From: Thiotrichaceae bacterium
Lineage (GTDB): Bacteria; Pseudomonadota; Gammaproteobacteria; Thiotrichales; Thiotrichaceae
Length of the DNA stretch: 6,283 nucleotides
NCBI GenBank assembly: GCA_015494435.1
Contig: WGBH01000475.1
Coordinates: forward strand, 1 to 6,283
Reading direction: 5' to 3'
Within the stretch, counting starts at the first letter, position 1. The number at the start of each line of letters is the position of its first letter. Of the stretch, positions 1-4,931 are shown in pieces. A program made the position numbers and the translations under genes. A model generated the notes under the pieces. The model did not search any database. It saw only the letters and a list, made by a program, of their open reading frames with translations, and was not told where the DNA came from.

Positions 1-123
1 CGGATATTATTGTGTAGAAATTTTCATTTAAAAAATAGACGCCTAAAAAATATGCATCTCCCCCTACTCCTTCTTTAAATTATTGAATTCAATTTCAAAA
101 AAATAAAACAAGAGATACAAATA
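1..123 (+). other. Non-coding AT-rich leader upstream of the kinase gene
   Basis: No coding region can be supported here. The stretch is very AT-rich and contains a perfect 12-bp palindrome, ATTGAATTCAAT, at 82-93, about 30 bases before the kinase start. TTGAAT at 83-88 could serve as a -35 box, but the only -10-like partner (TAAAAC at 104-109) sits at a 15-nt spacing and matches poorly, so I do not call a promoter. A weak purine run, AGAGA at 111-115, is the only Shine-Dalgarno-like element before the ATG at 124. The promoter of the kinase gene should lie here or to the left of the window. Confidence 0.4.
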
Positions 124-1554
124 ATGACGGACATCTCAAGCATCAATATTCCAGATCATGATATAAAAAAACAACTTGGAGAAGGAGGAATGGCAACGGT
201 TTATCTTGCCGTTCACAAACGCCTGCAACGAGAAGTTGCGCTTAAAATCATGAACCCTGATACCGCATCGAATAAAGCCTTTCAAAAAAGCTTTGTGACC
301 GAAGGGCGCATTGTAGCGAAACTTGAGCATCCTAATATAGTTACGATTTATGATATTGATGCACAAAATGGACATTTTTATATGTCAATGGAAGTGCTAC
401 GCAAAGGAAGTCTTAAAGAACGTCTCGCAAATGGAAAATTACCCATTTCTAATGCCCTCAGAGTGACCGCACAAATGGCAGATGCGCTACATTATGCACA
501 TCAAAAAGGCTATATTCATCGTGATATTAAACCTGCCAACATTATGTTTCGTGAAGATGGCAGTGCTGTATTGACAGATTTTGGTATTGCTAAAATGCAG
601 GGAACAACAGGTGAAATGACCCAAATGGGGTATATCTCTGGCACTCCTTTCTATATGAGTACTGAACAAGGCACTGGCAGTCATAAAATGGATCATCGTG
701 CTGATATTTATAGCCTAGGCATTGTTTTTTATGAAATGCTGACAGGCGATAAACCTTATACTGGTACAGATACCGTCGCTATTCTCTACCAGCATGTACA
801 TGCTGATATTCCTACTTTAAAAGGAGAAAATAGTGTCTTTCAGCCTATTTTAGACAAAGCATTAGCCAAAAATCCTGATGATCGTTTTAATACCATTGCA
901 GAATTTTCAGAAGCATTGTATGAAGCATCAAAAACAGATGCAGAAACGCTTTTAATGGTACCAGCTTTATCATCAGAAAAAATTATTATAGAAAAAAAAC
1001 CAATTTGGCCTTGGTTAGTTGCCATTGTTGTTATTGGTATTAGTGGAGTTACAGGAACTTATTACTACAGTAAATCAACAGAAGAACAACGAATTAAAAT
1101 AGAACAAGAAAAATTACAAGAGCAAAAAAAGCAACAGGCTATTGAACAGGCGCGACTAGAAAAAGAACGAGAAACAGAACGTAAATTATTAGAGGCTCAA
1201 AAAAAGGCAGCGCAATACCAAACAGCTGCAGTCCAAAAAAGCATAAATGAAGATAAAATTAAAAACTTGCTTGATCACGCTCAAGTTCTTGAAACGAAAA
1301 GACGTTTTTTCGATTTTAGTGACTGGTCTCAAGGTTGTAAAGACTATTTAAAAAGCATCGATGGCCCTTACGACCCTAAAGATAGCAGTGAAAGCAATTA
1401 TAAAGAAATATTAAAAATTAACCCTGAACACAGCAAAGCCACCGAGGCACTCGCACAATTAAAGAAAAATAGAACCCTTAGCTTTAGCGGTTGTGATGAT
1501 TATAAATCAGAAATTGAAGAGTCAGAGAGTGTTGATAGCTTATTTAACGAATAG
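124..1554 (+). CDS. Transmembrane serine/threonine protein kinase (PknB-like) with coiled coil and unassigned outer domain
   Basis: This 476-residue protein is a Hanks-type Ser/Thr kinase that transfers the gamma-phosphate of ATP to protein substrates. Seen in the sequence: glycine-rich loop GEGGMATVY (19-27), ATP-binding lysine K41 in VALKIM, probable helix-C glutamate E60, catalytic loop HRDIKPAN (132-139) with D134, metal-binding DFG (152-154), activation segment with several Thr ending in GTPFYMSTEQ (173-182; family usually SPE, here STE), and DIYSLG (194-199). All key catalytic residues are present, so it should be active. A hydrophobic helix at about 294-314 crosses the membrane. It is followed by a Lys/Glu/Gln-rich coiled coil (about 318-365) and a C-terminal region (about 375-476) with a TPR-like stretch near 425-447 and two GCxDY motifs (404-408, 456-460). 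The kinase faces the cytoplasm and the rest probably lies outside the inner membrane, suggesting a sensor-type layout. No cognate phosphatase or FHA protein is in the window, and the substrate is unknown. Only a weak SD-like AGAGA precedes the ATG. Confidence 0.93.
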   Translation: MTDISSINIPDHDIKKQLGEGGMATVYLAVHKRLQREVALKIMNPDTASNKAFQKSFVTEGRIVAKLEHPNIVTIYDIDAQNGHFYMSMEVLRKGSLKERLANGKLPISNALRVTAQMADALHYAHQKGYIHRDIKPANIMFREDGSAVLTDFGIAKMQGTTGEMTQMGYISGTPFYMSTEQGTGSHKMDHRADIYSLGIVFYEMLTGDKPYTGTDTVAILYQHVHADIPTLKGENSVFQPILDKALAKNPDDRFNTIAEFSEALYEASKTDAETLLMVPALSSEKIIIEKKPIWPWLVAIVVIGISGVTGTYYYSKSTEEQRIKIEQEKLQEQKKQQAIEQARLEKERETERKLLEAQKKAAQYQTAAVQKSINEDKIKNLLDHAQVLETKRRFFDFSDWSQGCKDYLKSIDGPYDPKDSSESNYKEILKINPEHSKATEALAQLKKNRTLSFSGCDDYKSEIEESESVDSLFNE

Positions 1555-2356
1555 AATGATTTATTAAGGAATTTAAAAATTTATCCCAAGGTTTAACCCA
1601 ACAACAATGATGATCAGCCTGCTTTAAAATAATCAATCGAGCATTTTTTTGCCGTTCTATGACAGGCTTCACTAATTTGACCGTAATATTTCTATCCTTT
1701 TCTCCAAGATAATGAAGTTGTTGAATGCTTGCAGGTAAAGGAGGTTGTAATGCAGGGTTAAGTGATCCAGACAAGGGAGTATAGCCATGAGCCGTTGCCC
1801 AAGCATCCGTATCTAAATTCCCTGCTAACGTAACAACTCTGTTCACTTCTTTAATTTTAGGAGCGAGTAACATCGCTAGAGCGCCACCACCGCTAAAGCC
1901 AAACAGACTCACTTTGCTGATATGATATCGGCTAATATAACGTTTTAATGCCACCGCCATACTATTAACAACGGTCTTTGAATAACGCTTACTCGTCCAT
2001 AAAGAATTATCACAATTTGCAGGCATTTTCTGCTGATGATAGCAAGGTCGCCCTAAGTAAATAGCCGCAGACTGATCCCTTTTCATTAAATCTAACATAA
2101 TCGGTTTTAAAGGCGTAGGATCGCGCGTGATATAATGCCCTTCAAACCATGGTGTACCATCCCCTCCTAAATAAACATGTAACACATCGGTACTAGATTT
2201 TTTGTTTTTATAAAGGGTATGTTTATAATTTAAACCTTGCATAAAAGTCGTTTTAAACCCTGACTGAGAGGCTTTTATTGTAAACGAAGAACTTGCACTT
2301 GAGCATCCTGTTATGAAGAGTAAAATGAGACATAATCTAAAAGTATTTAGAAGCAT
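1544..2356 (-). CDS. Lipoprotein alpha/beta hydrolase (predicted serine hydrolase)
   Basis: The 270-residue protein begins with a short lipoprotein signal peptide: a hydrophobic stretch at 6-15 and lipobox FITGC, with C18 as the predicted lipidated residue followed by a Ser-rich linker. It should be membrane-anchored outside the cytoplasm. The mature part shows alpha/beta hydrolase marks: an early VYLGGDGTPW strand/turn (61-70) likely near the oxyanion hole, nucleophile elbow GFSGGG (153-158) with S155, candidate acid D221 in GEKDRN, and candidate base H249 or H250 in ADHHCC. TLAGNLDTDAW and PLSGSLNP (about 176-201) resemble a family of proteobacterial lipoproteins annotated only as alpha/beta hydrolases. 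C105 and C115 could form a disulfide. The substrate is unknown; esterase or lipase activity is only an inference from the fold. Its 3' end overlaps the kinase gene by 11 nt, in convergent orientation. No SD is visible before the ATG (the upstream bases are A-rich), but the signal peptide supports this start. Confidence 0.85.
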   Translation of the reverse strand: MLLNTFRLCLILLFITGCSSASSSFTIKASQSGFKTTFMQGLNYKHTLYKNKKSSTDVLHVYLGGDGTPWFEGHYITRDPTPLKPIMLDLMKRDQSAAIYLGRPCYHQQKMPANCDNSLWTSKRYSKTVVNSMAVALKRYISRYHISKVSLFGFSGGGALAMLLAPKIKEVNRVVTLAGNLDTDAWATAHGYTPLSGSLNPALQPPLPASIQQLHYLGEKDRNITVKLVKPVIERQKNARLIILKQADHHCCWVKPWDKFLNSLINHSIR

Positions 2357-2373
2357 TTTTTTAGTTTTTTATA

Positions 2374-2394
2374 GAGATTCACAAATTAAATCTC
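2374..2394 (-). repeat. Small inverted repeat before the hydrolase gene
   Basis: GAGATT at 2374-2379 and AATCTC at 2389-2394 form a perfect 6-bp stem with a 9-nt loop. It lies 18 nt before the hydrolase ATG. No T-run follows on either strand, so it is not a typical intrinsic terminator. It could be an operator or a 5'-leader hairpin, or chance in AT-rich DNA. Confidence 0.3.
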
Positions 2395-2407
2395 CCGCTA
2401 AAGTGAC

Positions 2408-2430
2408 ATTATTTATTTGAAAAACGATAG
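2408..2430. repeat. Direct repeat copy 1 (23 nt)
   Basis: This 23-nt stretch matches 2497-2519 at 21 of 23 positions, in the same orientation. Both copies end in the core AAAAACGATAG. The copies start 89 nt apart inside the same intergenic spacer. The function is unknown; paired protein-binding sites or a small duplication are both possible. Confidence 0.5.
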
Positions 2431-2462
2431 ACGTTCACCTATTGAATTTCATCTTGATAACG

Positions 2463-2478
2463 AAAAAGCTAAAGCTTT
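2463..2478 (-). terminator. Possible weak intrinsic terminator after era
   Basis: Read on the minus strand, AAAGC-TTTA-GCTTTTT forms a 5-bp stem with a 4-nt loop running into five T residues, about 48 nt after the era stop codon. The stem is short and AT-rich, so termination would be weak at best. It is placed where the operon would be expected to end. Confidence 0.25.
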
Positions 2479-2496
2479 CACTCCTTTTATCGGGAA

Positions 2497-2519
2497 ATTA
2501 TTTATCTAAAAAACGATAG
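2497..2519. repeat. Direct repeat copy 2 (23 nt)
   Basis: This is the second copy of the repeat at 2408-2430, differing at positions 10 and 12 of the unit. It begins only 8 nt beyond the era stop codon on the minus strand, where it reads CTATCGTTTTTTAG and contains a T-run without a strong preceding stem. Confidence 0.5.
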
Positions 2520-2526
2520 CTAAAAA

Positions 2527-3459
2527 CTAGTGTGAAATAATCCCTAAATTCCCTAAATGCTTAGGATTATTTTGCCAATTCTCTTCAACTTTAACAAAGG
2601 TTTTTAATACCACTTTTTTTTCTAATAATTCTTCTAAAATAATACGAGCGGTTGTACCAATACGCTTTAGTGTTTGACCTTTTCTACCAATAACCATCCC
2701 TTTTTGACGGGCTTTTCCTACCCAGATAGTGGCATCTATATCCACCCTATGTGGCATTTCCTCAAATTTTTCAATATGTACCGCAATGGAATAAGGCAAT
2801 TCCTGATGCAACTGATCCATTAATTGCTCACGTACCACTTCTGAGCAGATTGAGCGTAGGGATTGATCGGTAATACTGTCTTCATCATAAGCGTATTCTG
2901 AAACAGGGAGGGCTGGCTTTATTTTTTCTAATAATTCTTTGGTATTAATACCCTTAGTAGCTGAAATTGGAATAATCTCAGCAAAATCTCGTTTATCTTT
3001 TACTGCTTCTATATAAGAAAATAATCGTTCTTTTTCTGCAATACGATCGACTTTATTAATCAATAAAAAAATAGGACAGGACATCTGTTGCAAGCGTTTT
3101 AAAACTAAATCATCTTCTGCCGTCCATTTTAGAGCTTCCACCAGCATCACCACGGCATCCACAGCATCTAATGCGGCAACCGCTGCGATATTCAGTGTTT
3201 TATTCATCAAAGTTTTTGAATCATGATGAATCCCTGGCGTATCCGTAAAAATAATTTGGTAATTATTTTGAGTCACAATACCACGCACATTGGTACGTGT
3301 CGTTTGCGGTTTATTCACAATTGCAGAAATTCGATAACCCACTAAATAATTTAATAATGTGGATTTTCCAACATTGGGACGACCGACAATAGCGACATAG
3401 CCACAACGTGTATCGATTGGAACAGGGTGGTTATTATTAGAGCATTGATGATCATCCAT
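2527..3459 (-). CDS. era: GTPase Era
   Basis: Era is a cytoplasmic, membrane-associated GTPase that binds the 3' end of 16S rRNA and assists 30S subunit maturation. This 310-residue protein shows the full set: P-loop GRPNVGKS (26-33), switch-I region QTTRTNVRG (52-60), G3 DTPG (73-76), G4 NKVD (135-138) and G5 SAT (166-168). The C-terminal KH domain follows, with VIGRKGQTLKRIG (256-268) carrying the GxxG RNA-binding loop, and the typical Era tail VKVEENWQNNPKHLGNLG. Its length is close to the roughly 300 residues usual for the family. It has a slightly longer polar N-terminus (about 15 residues before the first G-domain strand), so a later start cannot be excluded, but the ATG overlaps the rnc stop as TAATG (3457-3461). 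That one-base overlap suggests translational coupling to rnc. An SD-like AAGGAC lies at 3471-3476. recO, a frequent downstream neighbour, does not follow. Confidence 0.97.
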   Translation of the reverse strand: MDDHQCSNNNHPVPIDTRCGYVAIVGRPNVGKSTLLNYLVGYRISAIVNKPQTTRTNVRGIVTQNNYQIIFTDTPGIHHDSKTLMNKTLNIAAVAALDAVDAVVMLVEALKWTAEDDLVLKRLQQMSCPIFLLINKVDRIAEKERLFSYIEAVKDKRDFAEIIPISATKGINTKELLEKIKPALPVSEYAYDEDSITDQSLRSICSEVVREQLMDQLHQELPYSIAVHIEKFEEMPHRVDIDATIWVGKARQKGMVIGRKGQTLKRIGTTARIILEELLEKKVVLKTFVKVEENWQNNPKHLGNLGIISH

Positions 3460-4136
3460 TATTTAATATAGTCCTTATTTATTTTCTCAAAAGCAGATAA
3501 AGCCGCTTTTTGTTCTGCTTTACGACGGCTCGTTGATATGCCTTTAGTGCGAATATTTAATCCATCAATAGAACATTCTGTAGTAAAAAGTTGTCGGTGT
3601 GCATCACCTGCGGTTGTGATGAGTTTATACTGAGGAATACTGTAACCGCGTGATTGCAACAGTTCTTGTAAACGACTTTTAGGATCTTTTAATTCATCTT
3701 CTGAGGGCAGTTTCTGTAAACGTTGCTCAAAGAGAAACAGGACAAATTTTTTCGCCTTCTCCATACCCTCCTCTAAAAAGACACTAGCAATCACAGCCTC
3801 TAACGCATCCGATAGAATAGATTTACGTCGAAAGCCCCCACTTTTTAACTCACCGCTTCCTAGATGCAGTTGATCACCTAATGAGATTTCTATTGCTATA
3901 CTCGCCAGTGTATCTTCATTAACTAATGATGCCCGTAAACGACTTAGATAACCTTCTGAAGCAGTCGGCATTCTACGATACAAAACTTCAGTGATAATTA
4001 CTCCCAAAATACTATCACCAAGAAACTCCATTCGCTCATTATGCTTACCATTAGCACTACGGTGTGTCAAAGCTTGTTTAAAACAGGCCGTTTGTTGTAA
4101 TGAGAGAGGTAATATTTTTTCTAGTTTAGGTAACAC
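3459..4136 (-). CDS. rnc: Ribonuclease III
   Basis: RNase III is the Mg2+-dependent endonuclease that cuts double-stranded RNA, including the 30S rRNA precursor and many mRNA leaders. At 225 residues it has the usual bacterial length. The catalytic domain carries the signature NERMEFLGDSIL (33-44) and the second acidic cluster SDALEA (109-114). By homology with the E. coli enzyme, E34, E37, D41, D110 and E113 are the acidic site residues. A double-stranded RNA-binding domain covers about 152-221, ending in SRRKAEQKAALSAFEKI. All expected residues are present. The start is GTG at 4134-4136; an in-frame stop at 4152-4154 leaves no better upstream start, and AAGGA at 4149-4153 is the SD, with a rather long 12-nt spacing. 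It lies 260 nt after the DUF4845 gene, an unusually wide gap filled largely by a long palindrome (4235-4396), and overlaps era by one base. Confidence 0.97.
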   Translation of the reverse strand: MLPKLEKILPLSLQQTACFKQALTHRSANGKHNERMEFLGDSILGVIITEVLYRRMPTASEGYLSRLRASLVNEDTLASIAIEISLGDQLHLGSGELKSGGFRRKSILSDALEAVIASVFLEEGMEKAKKFVLFLFEQRLQKLPSEDELKDPKSRLQELLQSRGYSIPQYKLITTAGDAHRQLFTTECSIDGLNIRTKGISTSRRKAEQKAALSAFEKINKDYIK

Positions 4137-4234
4137 GTAACAGAATTTTCCTTAATACTCCATTAAGACAGGTTTAATGGCCATTGAATGCTTCAGTTTA
4201 TTCTCAATTCACCAAACCTATCTTGATGAGATGA
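4137..4234 (-). promoter_or_regulatory. rnc leader region between the long palindrome and the start codon
   Basis: These 98 nt lie between the base of the long hairpin and the rnc GTG. They carry the rnc Shine-Dalgarno sequence (AAGGA at 4149-4153) and a short hairpin at 4160-4180. I could not find a convincing -35/-10 pair on the minus strand. If there is no promoter, rnc depends on read-through from lepA-lepB-DUF4845 through the long hairpin. Confidence 0.4.
4160..4180 (-). repeat. Short hairpin just upstream of the rnc SD
   Basis: CCATTAA (4160-4166) and TTAATGG (4174-4180) form a perfect 7-bp stem with a 7-nt loop. In the operon RNA the hairpin ends five bases before the rnc SD. The right arm also overlaps a perfect 10-bp palindrome, AATGGCCATT (4176-4185), so two alternative pairings of the same bases are possible. 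It could affect ribosome access to rnc; there is no T-run to make it a terminator. Confidence 0.4.
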
Positions 4235-4396
4235 GGAAGTTCCAAGCAATGATTATACTCATCTTACTTGCCCTTTTGTCCCTGTTTGAATCATCTCAAT
4301 CGTTGCGTAGAACAACTAACTATGCACCTCTTGAGATACTCCAATCAGAAACAAAAAATCAGCGCAATATGGGTACAATCATTACTTGAAACTTCC
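4235..4396 (-). repeat. Long imperfect palindrome: about 76-bp hairpin in the rnc leader
   Basis: The left arm (4235-4310) and right arm (4320-4396) are inverted copies joined by a 9-nt loop (AACAACTAA, 4311-4319). The outer 26 positions match at 22 (GGAAGTT at one end, AACTTCC at the other). By hand alignment with three single-base gaps, about 55 of 78 columns are Watson-Crick pairs. Another nine are G-U pairs when the minus strand is transcribed. The structure begins immediately after the DUF4845 stop codon and ends 98 nt before the rnc start. It has no T-run, so it is not a normal terminator. Possible roles are an RNase III substrate for rnc autoregulation, an mRNA-stabilising or processing element, or a MITE-like palindromic insertion. 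No clear target-site duplication is visible at the edges. An open frame on the plus strand through it is not believed to be a gene. Confidence 0.85.
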
Positions 4397-4400
4397 TTAG
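4381..4400 (-). repeat. Short repeat at the DUF4845 stop codon, similar to 4817-4836
   Basis: On the minus strand this 20-nt segment spans the DUF4845 stop codon and the foot of the long hairpin. It matches 4817-4836 at 18 of 20 positions in the same orientation, sharing the core CTAAGGAAGTT. The two copies bracket the DUF4845 coding region. In an AT-rich sequence of this length such a match could arise by chance. Confidence 0.3.
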
Positions 4401-4795
4401 TTTTTCTCACCTAAAATAACGGAATATTTAAAATCCATCAAGTAAGAAAGATTACCAAGCCAATGTTTCTTTACTTCATAATGCGCAGTCAAACGTTTTC
4501 TTCTATGTCCTTTTCTTAATTCTGTAACTTTAAACACCTTAGTATGTGCCATTGCTTTTTCTAAGCTATACATACCATTGATATTAATGTATTTATCAAG
4601 TTGAGCATAAACATAGCGTTTACTTTTATCGTTGATACCAGGTTCCGCTGCAATACTTCGCATCATTGAACGCACCGAATTATGCTCCAGATAACTCGGT
4701 CCAATCTTCATTGCCGCACTAAACATTAATATAGCAACGGTTGCAACCATCATCCAAGTGATTAGGGTTGCACCTTTTTGTTTGTTTTTATTCAT
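4397..4795 (-). CDS. DUF4845 family small membrane protein
   Basis: This protein of about 132 residues has one N-terminal membrane helix and a small extracytoplasmic domain. After a basic MNKNKQKG start comes a hydrophobic segment (about 9-28 from this start), then a domain with the YLEHNSVRSMMRSIAAEPG stretch that resembles DUF4845 proteins found between lepB and rnc in Gammaproteobacteria. The function of the family is not known. The N-terminus (QKGATLITWMM) superficially recalls type IV pilin-like leaders, but the position and downstream sequence favour DUF4845. The frame stays open upstream to a TTG at 4901-4903, but the added residues do not look like the family. I chose the ATG at 4793-4795, with AGAG about 6 nt before it; ATGs at 4799-4801 and 4808-4810 are alternatives. 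The stop abuts the long palindrome. Confidence 0.82.
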   Translation of the reverse strand: MNKNKQKGATLITWMMVATVAILMFSAAMKIGPSYLEHNSVRSMMRSIAAEPGINDKSKRYVYAQLDKYININGMYSLEKAMAHTKVFKVTELRKGHRRKRLTAHYEVKKHWLGNLSYLMDFKYSVILGEKN

Positions 4796-4816
4796 TTTCA
4801 TCTCTGCCATTTTAAT

Positions 4817-4836
4817 ATTATTTGGAACTTCCTTAG
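4817..4836 (-). repeat. Short repeat upstream of the DUF4845 start, similar to 4381-4400
   Basis: Read on the minus strand it begins CTAAGGAAGTTCC and matches the hairpin foot at 4381-4400 at 18 of 20 positions. The AAGGA inside looks like an SD but lies 17 or more bases before the nearest plausible ATG. It may be a remnant of the same repeat family as the long palindrome, or a chance match. Confidence 0.3.
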
Positions 4837-4906
4837 CAACAAGCATATCAAAACTTGGATTAAGACAGACTGAAGAACATATCTCCATTTTAAGACTATT
4901 CAATCA

Positions 4907-4929
4907 TTAAGAAACGCGCATATTCTTAA
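4907..4929 (-). repeat. Hairpin after the lepB stop codon
   Basis: TTAAGAA (4907-4913) and TTCTTAA (4923-4929) form a perfect 7-bp stem with a 9-nt loop containing GCGC. It starts two bases after the lepB stop (4932-4934) in the direction of transcription. No T-run follows, so strong termination is unlikely; mRNA processing or 3'-end protection of lepB mRNA is possible. The whole lepB-DUF4845 gap is 136 nt if the DUF4845 start is at 4795. Confidence 0.4.
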
Positions 4930-4931
4930 GA

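Larger units (their letters stand above)
2357..2526 (-). other. Spacer between era and the lipoprotein hydrolase gene
   Basis: This 170-nt AT-rich gap separates era from the next co-oriented gene and has no credible ORF. It contains a 23-nt imperfect direct repeat, a small terminator-like hairpin and an inverted repeat just before the hydrolase gene, each listed separately. It probably marks the end of the lepA-era operon and holds the promoter of the hydrolase gene. A TATAAA at 2368-2373 is only 11 nt from the ATG and has no good -35 partner, so I do not call it a promoter. Confidence 0.5.

Noticed and set aside
83..109. A sigma-70 promoter for the kinase (TTGAAT and TAAAAC)
   Set aside because: The spacing is 15 nt and the -10 match is poor; AT-rich DNA gives many such matches.
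136..1025. Antisense open frames on the minus strand under the kinase gene (136-375, 487-696, 840-1025)
   Set aside because: They are shadows of a complete, motif-rich kinase frame and encode nothing recognisable.
4177..4389. A 70-codon open frame on the plus strand between rnc and the DUF4845 gene
   Set aside because: It runs through the long palindrome, has no SD, no recognisable domain and opposes the operon. The open frame is better explained as a by-product of the inverted repeat in AT-rich DNA.
4235..4396. Intrinsic terminator between the DUF4845 gene and rnc
   Set aside because: The stem is far longer than a typical terminator, contains several mismatches, is not GC-rich near the loop-distal end and is not followed by a T-run on the minus strand.
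4796..4903. N-terminal extension of the DUF4845 gene up to the TTG at 4903
   Set aside because: The extra 36 residues do not look like the family, no SD supports the upstream starts, and the membrane helix is placed normally when starting at 4795.
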